Below, piece after piece: positions 1 to 11,595 of a stretch of DNA of 64,000 nt (positions are counted from its first letter, which is position 1; each line of letters opens with the position of its first letter). The notes under the pieces were generated by a model, which was not told where the DNA came from, ran no database searches, and saw only the letters and a list, made by a program, of their open reading frames with translations. A program made the translations under genes and the position numbers. The DNA lies in NCBI GenBank assembly GCA_023974075.1, contig CM043800.1, positions 33,664,952 through 33,728,951 on the forward strand, given 5' to 3'. The DNA is from Chaenocephalus aceratus (Eukaryota > Chordata > Actinopteri > Perciformes > Channichthyidae).

Positions 1-472
1 ACTCTCACTCCCTAAGCGTCCAGGAGCGACGTTTGGTCCAGTTGTGACGCTCCTAGGCTCCTTCAGCGTCATAAAGGGACGCAAATAGCTTTCAACTGAT
101 TGCAATGTATTCCCATCTGCGGCGGGATTTGACGCTCATGGAAGCACGGCATTCGTTTGTGTCGACTGCCCTTAAAGGCAATGTGAGCGTCCATTCTCAT
201 TGGATAACGGAGAATTGTACACCCGGAAGTAAGTATTCCCCTGACTGTCGATTGATTTTACAGTGATATCTGCACTACTCATCGACTAAAAAACACCAGA
301 TTATCCTTGTTAATTACACAACATTGATTGGTTTAAATTGTGTGCAATGCTTTTGTATTTTTCCCCTTCAATTCAGAGAAACAAATATTTTTTCTGAGTA
401 AAGGATGGCAGAAGACACTACACTAACCAGAATCCCCAGCTATCGTTTGGACTACTATGTGCTCTGTTTGAC
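1..472 (+). repeat. Left arm of long inverted repeat
   Basis: This arm matches the reverse complement of 2458-2944 through to the 'ctctgtttgac' motif at 462-472. It lacks about 15 bases (inserted after 'gtttggtc' near 38) that are present in the right arm. The first 200 bases carry about six copies of GACGC/GCGTC (for example near 16, 46, 66, 78, 131 and 187), which could be subterminal protein-binding sites. Confidence 0.85.
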
Positions 473-2457
473 ATCACGTGATCTTCAAATTTCTCAAATT
501 TCTCTTCAAATTTCTCCCTGCAGAAAAAGAAAACATGGCCGAACTTCGTTTTATTCTCAGTGGAAAATGCCTGTTTTAAAGTTAGTTTGGTCATTAAAAT
601 GCGTTTTGATGTCATTTGATGTGAGAAATATGAGTTGTTATTTCAGATTATGTGTGCAGTGGATGTACATGATCTTTAGTTTGCTAGTTATTACGAATAT
701 TACTTCAGGAAATCGCGACGTTTTCATTGTTACCAAGGTGGTTGCTAGGGACGCTGCTATCGATATTATTTCTGTTATGTTGTGTAACTGTTTAATGGTG
801 TTATCTTTATTGCTACCCCCTTCCCCGTCAATGTATAGTCTTGGTCCACAGCACAAACATATTAGTTTAACAAAATCCGTATTCGAAAGATAGCCTACGT
901 TATTTTCCCCTGTGCAATTCCAGTCTCACATCTCACAGCACATCGTCATTAACAAATACCGGAAACAGACCGAAAACATTTTTAAAAAATAAAATACTTT
1001 ATTCCGAGTGTGCTTGCTTTTCTCTTTGAAAGTCATCACATAACGGTATTGTAATACACGGTTCGGCTGCATTAAATATTACATATCTGCCGTAGTTCTG
1101 TACTTATAGAGCCCTGATGAGAAGACTTCTAGAAAAACATGAGGAACTGAAAACGTGACGTGGATCATAAATATATCAGCCATTAAACAACATCTTACAT
1201 TTCTTTTCACACAATACGTCTCCTTGCAGTATCAACACTAATTTGGCTGACTGTTATATTTGATCCAATTGGTAGATAGGCTGTATTTACACCATAAAGG
1301 TGCACAGCTGATATAAAGGGACACCTAGTGGTTAAAGCATGTTATTGAATTTCATTATTTTTATTATTAGATATTAATAGGATCCCTATAAAGTATATTC
1401 ATTACTCGTTATTCTCTACTAATAGTTAATTAAAGACTGTATATAATGACTATTTTGCACATCCCTTTCAAGATTTCAAGATTTTCTAAGCTTTATTGAC
1501 ATATCATATAGGCCTACACAACTATGGTGTAGTTATGCATTGAATGAAAAACTTGGGTCGCAGGTTCCTCAATAGTGCATTACAAGACATCTATCAATAT
1601 TTGTGCATACCTCCAGCAATGTTAACTATGTTGAAGCACTTATTTTAACTGATATTATACATAATGTATTATACTCTTATAAGATGTATGTAGATATTTC
1701 ATCTCCGGCCTTGTCAGGTATTGAACAATCAATAAATAAAGAACACAGAATTGTTAAATATAAAACACAGAATTTGTGTGATTATACTAAATGATTTACA
1801 AATAAACACCACTGCATATTTACAACTGTTACACATGCTGATGTAACGCAAATGTTCCAATTTGGGATCAATAAAGTATATCTTATCTTAAGCTGATCGA
1901 TGGCTACTGCCATATTTTCAAAATTTGCCTCTGAACCTTGACAAGTGCATGTTTCAGGCTTATCAATTAATGTAATGTAATGTTATCAATTAACAACAGG
2001 GGTCACAAACATAAGACCAGCTGTTAAATAAAGCTCTTCTGACCTTAGCTGGCATGTGAGTATATATATTAATGCTGCCCATTATGGGCACAAGCAATTT
2101 TCACCCATTTATTAATGATATGTTTTAAATGTGAGTGTTTCCTATCCCCTAAACCTCCAGGGATGTACACAGTTTAATACTGGCAACTTCTTATTATGGG
2201 AAATACGAAAACGTCTTTTAAAACTACAACTCCCAGTAGAGACGTGCCATAGATAGAGAACATGTTGCGAAACAGAATAGCCAGCATGTGTAGTACTGGG
2301 GACGGGGTGGGGGAAGGGGGGACGCGGTGGACCCGTTCAAATCCAGTTTTGGACAGTCTGCCGTGGTTCAATCCCATTTCAAGTGCTGTTCGAGAATCGG
2401 CGTAACCCTCGGAGCACACTCTCCAATCACCGAGCTTGAGGACTATCACGGGGTTTG

Positions 2458-2944
2458 TCAAACAGAGCACATGGTGTAGTCCAAACGATAGCTGGGGATT
2501 CTGGGTAGTGTAGTGTCTTCTGCCATCCTTTACTCAGAAAAAATATTTGTTTCTCCGAATCGAAGGGGAAAAATACAAAAGCATTGTACACAATTTAAAC
2601 CAATCAATGTTGTGTAATTAACAAGGATAATCTGGTGTTTTTAGTCGATGAGTAGTGCAGATATCACTGTAAAATCAATCGACAGTCAGGGGAATACTTA
2701 CTTCCGGGTGTACAATTCTCCGTTATCCAATGGGAATGGACGCTCACATTGCCTTTAAGGGCAGCCGACACAAACGAATGCCGTGCTTCCATGAGCGTCA
2801 AATCCCGACGCAGATGGGAATACATTGCAATCAGTTGAAAGCTATTTGCGTCCCTTTATGACGCTGAAGGAGCCTAGGAGCGTCACAACTGGACGCCACG
2901 GACACTGACCAAACGTCGCTCCTGGACGCTTAGGGAGTGAGAGT
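2458..2944 (-). repeat. Right arm of long inverted repeat
   Basis: This is the reverse-complement partner of 1-472. It includes the extra segment near 2894-2909 (ggacgccacggacactgacc region) that is missing from the left arm and adds another GACGC motif. The match ends at 2944, where the left arm runs out of window. Confidence 0.85.
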
Positions 2945-3689
2945 GTGTTGACACAGCGTGCACTTCTAAAAAACAATAGATCAAATCTACAGAGAACTAC
3001 TAATTGACGTGCAAGTTCAAAGGAAGCATTTTATCACTTTTCTCCAAAAGGCAATATATGGCTGTCCTACATCCAGGCAACACAAGTCTCTTTTAACTTG
3101 GAATTAATTTCAGTCTGGCACAGGGGGAGGGGAAACATTTTAGTGTCAAATGATAAAGCATGGATAATAAATGAAACTGGAGATCTAATCCAGGGAGAAA
3201 CTCTGGTGTCAACAATGATTTAAAACTTACAGCAGAGGCACCTCGCTGAGACAAATCCTTTTAGCCGCTGCAGATGAGACTGAAGCGTTTTTTCCTCCAC
3301 GAGAGATGACAGAGTATCGGGTGTCATCTTTGAAAAGTCCCAACCTTGTTTGTGTGGGTGAATTAAAATGTGGCTACCGTGGTAAAGCTGCATCAAAAGC
3401 AGACGGTTATTCCCCGGTCGAATGAGAGGCTGAACATTTGCTCCCCTGCTGAGTCAGTGTGAGTCCTCTGGCCCTGAGGTCAAGAGGTCAAGGACAAGAG
3501 GATGATGGAGCGGTGGAAAAATTAGTTCTTACATTTTCTGACAAGCCACATCCTGAGTGCAATTTTCAATTACAGTCGTAGAGTGATTGTGTGTGTACAT
3601 GTGGGTTTATGTTTGTTTGTTTGAGCTCCTGTCCTGGCGGTAGTGTGTATGGCGTTACTTTTAATTTTTCTATTTGAATATATATGTGG
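2945..3689. other. Unannotated stretch
   Basis: I see no gene, RNA or repeat that I can support. There are no long ORFs and no clear splice-flanked coding pattern. Confidence 0.5.
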
Positions 3690-5330
<1,641 letters not shown>

Positions 5331-5356
5331 GTTAAATGGTAAATAGACTGTACTTA
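5331..5356 (+). repeat. Left part of a dispersed repeat split by the RTE LINE
   Basis: The bases 'gttaaatggtaaatagactg' followed by 'tactta' match the start of a very common teleost repeat, whose remainder ('...tatagcgcttgatccgg...') resumes at 8729. Bases 5346-5356 (gactgtactta) are repeated at 8718-8728 as the target duplication of the inserted LINE. Confidence 0.75.
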
Positions 5357-5382
5357 CCTCTCTGAAGAACCAGCACCTTACC

Positions 5383-8300
5383 GTGGTAGAGAGGTTTGTG
5401 TGCCCTGATGAACCTGGGGGCTGTGTTGTCTGGAACCTTGTGTTCCTGGTAGGGTCTCCCATGGCAAATTGGTCTCAGGCAAGGGGCCAGACTAAGATTG
5501 GTTCAAAAGACCTCATGAAAGAAACAAGAACAAGAAGTGAGGATACCCGGCCCGGAGGAAGCCCGGGGGCCCTTTCTGGAGCCAGGCCCAGAAGGAGGAC
5601 TCGTCGGCGAGCGTCTGGTGGCCGGGCTTGCCACGGAGCCCGGCCGGGCCCAGCCCGAAAAGGCAACGTGGGCAACACCTCCGCTTCTCCGTCCCGCGGG
5701 CCCACCACCTACGGGAAACAGCGATGGGGTCGGGTGCGCTGCCAGAAGGGTGGCAGTGAAAGCGGAGGGTCTCGACGGACCAGACCCGGGCGACAGAAGC
5801 TGGCTTTGGGGACGTGGAACGTCACCTCTCTGGGGGGGAAGGAGCCGGAGCTTGTGCGGGAGGTGGAGCGTTACCAGTTGGATCTGGTTGGGCTCACCTC
5901 TACGCACAGCGTCGGCTCTGGAACCTTACTTCTGGATAGGGGTTGGACTCTATTCTTCTCCGGAGTTGCTCAAGGTGTGAGGCGCCGGGCGGATGTGGGG
6001 ATACTCACAAGTCCCCGGTTAGGTGCTTCGTTGTTGGAGTTTACCCCAGTGGACGAGAGGGTCGCCTCCCTACGCCTGCGGGTTATGGGAGGGAAAACTC
6101 TGACTGTTGTGTGTGCTTATGCAACCAACAGCAGTTCAGAGTATACGGCCTTCTTGGAGACCCTGGAAAGAGTCCTGTATGGGGCTCCTGAAGGGGACTC
6201 TTTAATCTTGCTGGGAGACTTCAACGCACATGTGGGCAATGATGGAAACACTTGGAGGGGCGTGATTGGGAGGAACGGCCCCCCTGATCTAAACCGGAGT
6301 GGTGGTTTGTTACTGGACTTCTGTGCTAGTCATGGATTGGCCATAACAAACACCATGTTCGAACATAAGGATGCTCATAAGTGTACGTGGTACCAGAGCA
6401 CCCTAGGCAGAAGGTCCATGATCGATTTCGTTATCGTATCATCGGACCTGAGGCCGTATGTTTTGGACACTCGGGTAAAGAGAGGGGCGGAGTTGTCAAC
6501 TGATCACCATCTGGTGGTGAGTTGGGTCGAGTGGCAGGGGAAGCCTCTGGATAGACCTGGTAAGCCCAAATGTGTAGTTCGGGTGAACTGGGAACGTCTG
6601 GAGGAGGCCCAAGTTCAGGAGGCCTTCAACTCACACCTCCGGCGGAGCTTTTCGGGCATTCCTGTGGAGGTTGGGGACATTGAACCAGAGTGGTCGGTGT
6701 TCAAAGCCTCTATTGCCGAAGCCGCGGCGGGGAGCTGTGGTCTCAAGGTCCTAGGTGCCTCAAGGGGCGGTAACCCTCGAACCTCCTGGTGGACACCGGT
6801 GGTCAGGGAAGCCGTCCGACTGAAGAAGGAGGCCTTCAGGGATTTGTTATCCCGGGGGACTCCCGAGGCAGTTGCAAGGTACCGACAGGCCCGAAGGGCA
6901 GCAGCCTCATCCGTGGCCGAGGCAAAGCAGCGGGTGTGGGAGAAGTTCGGAGAAGACATGGAGAAGGACTTTCGGGCGGCACCAAAGTTGTTCTGGAAAA
7001 CTGTCCGACACCTCAGGAGGGGGAAGCAGGGAACCATCCAAGCTGTGTACAGTAAGGATGGGACGTTGTTGACCTCAACTGATGGAGTGTTAGGGCGTTG
7101 GAAGGAACACTTTGAGGAACTCCTGAACCCGACAACTCCGCCCTCTATGTTAGAGGCAGAGCTGGAGTATGACGGGGGATCAACACCAATCTCCTGGGGG
7201 GAGGTCACTGAGGTCGTCAAACAACTCCACAGTGGCAAAGCCCCGGGGGTGGATGAGATCCTACCGGGATTGCTGAAGGCTCTGGGTGTTGAGGGACTGT
7301 CATGGTTGACACGTCTCATCAACGTTGCGTGGAAGTCGGAAACAGTACCGAAGGAGTGGCAGACCGGGGTGGTGGTTCCCCTTTTTAAAAAGGGGGATCA
7401 GAGGGTGTGTGCCAATTACAGAGGCATCACACTACTCAGCCTCCCCGGGAAAGTTTACTCTAAGGAACTCGAAAGGAGGGTCAGGCCGATTGTCGAACCT
7501 CAGATTGAGGAGGAACAATGCAGATTCCGTCCTGGTCGTGGAACGACGGATCAGCTTTTTACTCTCGCAAGGATCCTGGAGGGGGCCTGGGAGTACGCTT
7601 ATCCGGTCTACATGTGTTTTGTAGACTTGGAGAAGGCGTATGACCGAGTTCCCAGGGAGTTACTGTGGGAGGTGCTGCGGGAGTATGGGGTGAGGGGGTC
7701 TCTACTCAGGGCCATCCAATCTCTGTACTCCCAAAGCGAGAGCTGTGTCCGGGTCCTCGGTAGTAAGTCGGACCCATTTCCGGTGAGGGTTGGCCTCCGC
7801 CAGGGCTGCGCTTTGTCACCAATCCTGTTTGTAATATACATGGATCGGATTTCGAGGCGTAGTCGTGGGGGAGGGGGTCTGCAGTTCGGTGGACTAAGGA
7901 TTGCACCACTGCTTTTTGCAGATGATGTGGTTCTAATGGCTTCATCGGTCTGCGACCTTCAGCACTCACTGGATCGGTTCGCAACCGAGTGTGAAGCGGC
8001 TGGGATGAGGATCAGCACCTCCAAATCTGAGGCCATGGTTCTCAGCAGGAAACCGATGGACTGTCCACTCCAAGTAGGGAATGAGTCCTTACCCCAAGTG
8101 AAGGAGTTCAAGTATCTCGGGGTCTTGTTCTCGAGTGAGGGAACAATGGAGCGTGAGATGGGCCGGAGAATCGGAGCAGCGGGAGCGGTACTGCAGTCGC
8201 TTTACCGCACCGTTGTGACGAAAAGGGAGCTGAGCCAGAAGGCAAAGCTCTCTGTCTACCGGGCCATTTTCGTTCCTACCCTCACCTATGGTCATGAAGG

Positions 8301-8499
8301 ATGGGTCATGACCGAAAGAACGAGATCGCGGATACAAGCGGCCGAGATGGGTTTTCTCCGCAGGGTGGCTGGTGTCTCCCTTAGGGATAAGGTGAGAAGT
8401 TCGGTCATCAGGGAGGGACTCGGAGTTGAACCGCTCCTCCTTCGCATCGAAAGGAGCCAGTTGAGGTGGTTCGGGCACCTAGTTAGGATGTCACCCTAG
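5383..8499 (+). CDS. RTE LINE polyprotein: endonuclease + reverse transcriptase
   Basis: A 1038-codon ORF that copies element RNA into genomic DNA by target-primed reverse transcription. Residues 1-140 are Arg/Gly/Pro-rich and may be partly 5' leader; the first ATG is a convenience start. The exonuclease-endonuclease-phosphatase domain spans about 141-380: TWNV at 144-147, [10 protein letters not shown] near 274-283, SMIDFVIV near 345 and the closing DHH at 374-376. The reverse transcriptase spans about 560-900: GKAPGVDE near 619, PLFKKGD near 666, the first catalytic block [10 protein letters not shown] near 744-753, RQGCALSP near 806 and the FADD catalytic box at 845-848. A C-terminal segment ends in the conserved [10 protein letters not shown]. 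The ORF stops early; the conserved basic C-terminus continues in another frame (8504-8692). The reverse transcriptase core appears intact, so enzyme activity is possible but mobility is doubtful. Confidence 0.93.
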   Translation: MVERFVCPDEPGGCVVWNLVFLVGSPMANWSQARGQTKIGSKDLMKETRTRSEDTRPGGSPGALSGARPRRRTRRRASGGRACHGARPGPARKGNVGNTSASPSRGPTTYGKQRWGRVRCQKGGSESGGSRRTRPGRQKLALGTWNVTSLGGKEPELVREVERYQLDLVGLTSTHSVGSGTLLLDRGWTLFFSGVAQGVRRRADVGILTSPRLGASLLEFTPVDERVASLRLRVMGGKTLTVVCAYATNSSSEYTAFLETLERVLYGAPEGDSLILLGDFNAHVGNDGNTWRGVIGRNGPPDLNRSGGLLLDFCASHGLAITNTMFEHKDAHKCTWYQSTLGRRSMIDFVIVSSDLRPYVLDTRVKRGAELSTDHHLVVSWVEWQGKPLDRPGKPKCVVRVNWERLEEAQVQEAFNSHLRRSFSGIPVEVGDIEPEWSVFKASIAEAAAGSCGLKVLGASRGGNPRTSWWTPVVREAVRLKKEAFRDLLSRGTPEAVARYRQARRAAASSVAEAKQRVWEKFGEDMEKDFRAAPKLFWKTVRHLRRGKQGTIQAVYSKDGTLLTSTDGVLGRWKEHFEELLNPTTPPSMLEAELEYDGGSTPISWGEVTEVVKQLHSGKAPGVDEILPGLLKALGVEGLSWLTRLINVAWKSETVPKEWQTGVVVPLFKKGDQRVCANYRGITLLSLPGKVYSKELERRVRPIVEPQIEEEQCRFRPGRGTTDQLFTLARILEGAWEYAYPVYMCFVDLEKAYDRVPRELLWEVLREYGVRGSLLRAIQSLYSQSESCVRVLGSKSDPFPVRVGLRQGCALSPILFVIYMDRISRRSRGGGGLQFGGLRIAPLLFADDVVLMASSVCDLQHSLDRFATECEAAGMRISTSKSEAMVLSRKPMDCPLQVGNESLPQVKEFKYLGVLFSSEGTMEREMGRRIGAAGAVLQSLYRTVVTKRELSQKAKLSVYRAIFVPTLTYGHEGWVMTERTRSRIQAAEMGFLRRVAGVSLRDKVRSSVIREGLGVEPLLLRIERSQLRWFGHLVRMSP

Positions 8500-8692
8500 G
8501 GAGGTGTTCCAGGCACGTCCAGCTGGGAAGAGACCAAGGGGTAGACCTAGGACCAGGTGGAGGGATTATATCTCTTCGCTGGCCTGGGAGCGCCTTGGGA
8601 TCCCCCCGTCAGAGCTGGTTGATGTCGCCAGGGAAAAGAAAGTTTGGGACTCTCTGCTGGAACTGCTACCCCCGCGACCCTACCACGGATAA
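8493..8692 (+). pseudogene. Frameshifted C-terminus of the RTE LINE protein
   Basis: After the stop at 8497-8499 the family's expected basic C-terminal segment (FQARPAGKRPRGRPRTRWRD..., then WERLGIPP and VWDSLLELLPPRP) continues in the +2 frame to a stop at 8690-8692. It follows the main ORF directly with no second start signal. The simplest reading is a small indel around 8493-8503 that separated the last ~62 residues from the main protein. Confidence 0.88.
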
Positions 8693-8701
8693 GCGGGAGA
8701 A

Positions 8702-8717
8702 GATGGATGGATGGATG
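8702..8717 (+). repeat. (GATG)n tail of the RTE LINE
   Basis: Four GATG units lie directly after the ORF and before the target duplication. Such a short tandem tail instead of poly-A is typical of Rex3/RTE elements. Confidence 0.85.
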
Positions 8718-8979
8718 GACTGTACTTATAGCGCTTGATCCGGTCTTTAAGACCCCTCAAAGCGCTTTACATACTACATGTCATTCACCCATTCATACAG
8801 AGCAGTGTACCTAACTCTAGGAACCAACATTCACACACCGTTGGCCATCGGGAGCAACTCAGGGTTAAGTATCTTGCCCAAGGAAACATCGACATGTTGA
8901 CTGCATGGGCTGAGATCGAACCCACAACCTTCTGGTTGAAAGACGACCACACTCCCTCGCAGCCACAGTCGCCTTTGTA
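8718..8979 (+). repeat. Right part of the dispersed repeat split by the RTE LINE
   Basis: It starts with the duplicated target (gactgtactta) and continues 'tagcgcttgatccgg...caaagcgctttacat...cattcacccattcata', then 'gggttaagtatcttgcccaag' and 'gagatcgaacccacaacctt'. This is a widespread teleost repeat. Its last third resembles the repeats at 9630-9795 and 63770-63957, which share the 'ttgctcaaggg...cttgaac..gtgaccttcc' pattern. It carries no coding capacity. Confidence 0.7.
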
Positions 8980-9629
8980 ATACTTTATCAAGACGTTATT
9001 TAGTGTTGATGCCGTCTATCAATATGATATAAGTGATTCGGGTTAGTGATTCGGTTAACAGATGTAAAACAAAAAAAAGAATAATAATACGTGCTACATC
9101 ACATTTGTGTGGAAAAACACAGTGATTGTGATTCCAGGCACAGGCACTAAACACCGATGTTTCCCAATCCTCCCTCCTGTTTCATGAAGATTAATTGTCT
9201 TTTCTTTTTTAACTATCTCTGTTTTCACCTGTCTGTTAAATAAGTCTGAGTTTGTTTTTGTCAAAGCGTGAGCATTTCCTTGAAAGGGGCGAGCTGTCTA
9301 TGTATTTGTCATTATTCTTCCACCGGCATATTCTAATCAATACACCATAAGGTTTTAATTAATCTGCAGCCAGCCTCTGTATGTTCTCTTAAAGATAAAG
9401 AAAGGCAAAAGCAGCGCCTGCTTTTTAATTTCCTAGCATTGTTTGTGCCTGTGATTGGATTTCTACTAACCAGTGCTGTATGTATTCATCAAACTTTCAA
9501 TTCTGCAAGGTCACACAAGAACTCATTGTTTTTCAGCTGCGGCGCTTTTCCTAAAACCCAGGAAGAGAGAGCACTTTTTTTTCACCAGCACACTTACACC
9601 TGGGAGATGCTCCTACAATGCACCCCTGA
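8980..9629. other. Unannotated stretch
   Basis: AT-rich DNA with no supported gene. Two overlapping short ORFs near 9439-9658 have no recognisable domain. Confidence 0.5.
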
Positions 9630-9795
9630 GTATATGCATTGGAGCAGTTAGGGGTTGAAGACCTTGCTCAAGGGCATCTAATTAGTAGTTCGGGGCAAGA
9701 GATTATTCACTCCCATCCTGCACTCAGAGAAGTTCAATCCCGTGACCTTCCACTCACAATCTTGCCTCTCTAACCTTGAGGCTACAACCACCCTC
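9630..9795 (+). repeat. Dispersed repeat fragment ('ttgctcaaggg' type)
   Basis: The text 'gagcagttaggggttgaaga', 'ccttgctcaagggcatct' and 'tcaatcccgtgaccttcc' parallels 63805-63925 and the end of the repeat at 8860-8940. It is a short, diverged copy of a common teleost interspersed repeat. Confidence 0.55.
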
Positions 9796-10061
9796 TGTTG
9801 TACAAAAAGGAAGCAGTGAACGAGCTCCAGTACTAAACAATGCAATCCACCATTACCACATCAAGGTGTTTTCCATGCTTTATTATAATAATAAAGTATT
9901 TGTCTCCCACTGTGTTCTCGTGTGAATTGAAAGGACGAAGCAAGTCTTTTTCCACATCCTAATAACCTCCATAATCTGCCCAGTTGTTTCTCATTTATTA
10001 TTCCTCATCGATTTTCATCATCATTCCTAAACCTCCCCCAGCCCTTTCCCCCATGAATCAT

Positions 10062-10117
10062 TCTCTCTCTCTCTCTCTCTCTCTCATGCACGCGCACACA
10101 CACACACACACACACAC
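10062..10117 (+). repeat. Compound (TC)n-(CA)n microsatellite
   Basis: TC units occupy 10062-10085; after a short 'atgcacgcg' break, CA units run to 10117. Confidence 0.95.
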
Positions 10118-10497
10118 CAGCTGATGTTGCAACTCTGAATCGATTCAGTGCCCCAAGCATATGAAGTACGGCGCTGTTTTATTTTCAGTATAATACTTCA
10201 CAATCATGCATGCTAATGGTTTATTGTTTTGTAGAATGAGCTTGTACGGACTGCATTGTGCGGTTTGGTTATTGTCAAAAGTATTAATTGTAGTTTGCAA
10301 GGCTGAGATAACTCACAGAGTTTGACAGCTAAGTCGCTGTTGATGACAATAAAACTTTGAGAATATGGGAATGGGGAAATAATCAACATCCAACTTTTAT
10401 ATAACCTGAAAGTATACGTTTAGTTAAAGTAACCAAAATATTCAATAAATACAACCAGAAAAAGTGATTTAGGGAATTGTATTTATTATTTGTGCAA

Positions 10498-10519
10498 ATA
10501 TATATATATATATATATAT
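10498..10519. repeat. (AT)n microsatellite
   Basis: Eleven TA units in AT-rich context. Confidence 0.95.
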
Positions 10520-10610
10520 TAGATATACATTTGTAATAGTTTCTATTTTCAAGAATAAATACATTTATTTAATGACATATCATCAAATTGCCATTATAAT
10601 TGACCTTTAA

Positions 10611-10780
10611 AGGCACCCCACTAAGTGTTTTGGGTTTTCCCTTTCCTCTAGTGTGATATATAGCTTTTGCTGCATGTAAATGGTCTGCAGAGGCTAAAAT
10701 CCCTTTTGAACATTACAGCATGTAAACACGAAGGCACAACATACAAATATGAATCTGAACATTTGCATGAAAGATCCCCT
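10611..10780 (-). mobile_element. TTAA MITE, family I (short, internally deleted)
   Basis: It is flanked by TTAA at 10607-10610 and 10781-10784. The left end includes 'gggttttccct', 'aaatggtctgcagaggctaa' and 'aatccc'; the right end includes 'acaaatatgaatctgaacat'. These match the two ends of the 411-bp copy at 50466-50876, so this copy lost the middle. The TTAA target suggests Kolobok or piggyBac type. Confidence 0.75.
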
Positions 10781-10992
10781 TTAAAATGTGTTTTTGCAGA
10801 TCAAACAGTCGAAAACGCAAAAGACGATCAATTCATGACGATAGAACACTTAAAAAACAAACATATTTCACATTATCACTTTATTATGTTGTGGTAAATG
10901 TGTCAGCAAACAGTCTATTCACATCTCCAAGACAAAGGGCACCATAGATATCATTTACAGTCATGATGCTGGCTCATGATTGTACATCTTAA

Positions 10993-11591
10993 AGTGGACC
11001 TATCATGCTATATTTGAATAATGTATTGTAGGGTCATACCTATATAAAACATGTCTGTGAAGTTTCTTTTTCAAAATACCAAACAGATCATGCATTTTAG
11101 CCATGCCTCATTTCGCTCTATTTGCTGTATTCCAGCCCTGTCTTCACAAGGGCTGATTCTGTGGCAAATGAGCTGCAGCTGACCACACCCCCCTGCAAAG
11201 GAGGGGGGCGAGGCACGAGCGTCATGTTACCATGCTGTTACCATGCTGTTACCATGCTGTTACCATGCTGTTACCATGCAGTTACCATGCAGTTACCATG
11301 CTGTTACCATGCGGTTACCATGCTGTTACCATGCTGTTACCATGCCACGCAACCTCTCATTCCCCTGATAGGTGGAGAGTTGGCCATATAGGCGGAGCAC
11401 CCCATTTCTGACGTCAGAACAATTTCAAATCTGTATCAGTCTGGATCAGATCCGTTGCAGCCCCGTTTTTAGAGATTTGGGTATGGAAGAAAAGAGAGAA
11501 GGTTGTGTTTTCTGACACTTGGTGAGTTCCCTGACACACCGGGACACACATAAAAGACGTACAAAAGTGCATTTTGCATGATAGGTCCCCT
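10993..11591 (-). mobile_element. TTAA MITE, family II, derived from the THAP transposon at 19198-21731
   Basis: It is flanked by TTAA at 10989-10992 and 11592-11595, with termini 'agtggacctatcatgc' and 'gcatgataggtcccct'. Read in reverse complement, its first ~240 bases align with 19198-19440 and its last ~200 with 21540-21731. It is therefore an internal-deletion derivative of that larger element. An 11-bp minisatellite replaces the interior. It cannot code for transposase and would depend on an autonomous relative. Confidence 0.88.
11226..11346 (+). repeat. 11-bp minisatellite inside MITE
   Basis: Eleven tandem copies of 'gttaccatgct' with single-base variants (c/g at the penultimate position). 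The Cys-Cys-Tyr-His ORF across it is a repeat artefact. Confidence 0.97.
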
Positions 11592-11595
11592 TTAA

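Larger units (their letters stand above)
1..2944. mobile_element. Large foldback DNA element with ~470-bp terminal inverted repeats (left end at window edge)
   Basis: The first ~472 bases reappear in reverse complement at about 2458-2944 with only scattered differences, so this is a DNA element with very long inverted arms around a ~2-kb core. Pairing runs right to base 1, so the true left end and its target duplication may lie outside the window. The core (473-2457) has no recognisable transposase. It contains a stretch (about 1471-1890) beginning with a 'tttattgacatatcat' motif and ending in 'gggatcaataaagtat', resembling tails of teleost interspersed repeats and possibly a later insertion. 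An ORF of 162 codons from 405 starts inside the left arm but resembles no family I know. The superfamily is not assignable from the sequence alone. Confidence 0.8.
5357..8717 (+). mobile_element. RTE-clade LINE (Rex3-like), near full length
   Basis: This is a 3.36-kb non-LTR retrotransposon flanked by an exact 11-bp target duplication (gactgtactta at 5346-5356 and 8718-8728). It has a short GC-richer 5' region, one long ORF with AP-type endonuclease and reverse transcriptase, a very short 3' UTR and a (GATG)n tail at about 8702-8717. A GATG tail together with RTE-type protein organisation is the pattern known for Rex3 of teleosts. The base composition (GC-rich, few stops over 3.1 kb) contrasts sharply with the AT-rich flanks. 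A frameshift near 8493-8503 is the only clear lesion, so the copy is recent. The Rex3 name is from recollection of the family, not from a database match. Confidence 0.9.
9800..10606. other. Unannotated stretch with simple repeats
   Basis: There is no gene. It holds a (TC)n-(CA)n block at 10062-10117, an (AT)n run at 10498-10519, and a possible LINE-tail scrap near 10333-10357 (gatgacaataaaactttgag). Confidence 0.5.

Noticed and set aside
405..893. 162-codon ORF starting in the left foldback arm
   Set aside because: No domain, low-complexity text repeated from 'ttcaaatttctc', and the minus strand is equally open. Not enough to call a gene.
2365..2385. tRNA B-box-like text (ggttcaatccc)
   Set aside because: No A box or cloverleaf at the right distance; the B-box-like text in the repeats at 8915 and 63890 also lacks tRNA folds.
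11226..11346. Regular array considered as CRISPR
   Set aside because: The units are directly tandem with no spacers, and the genome is eukaryotic.
11122..11391. 89-codon ORF with CCYHAVTM repeats resembling a Cys/His repeat protein
   Set aside because: It is only the 11-bp minisatellite read in frame (33 bp = 11 codons), so all frames stay open.
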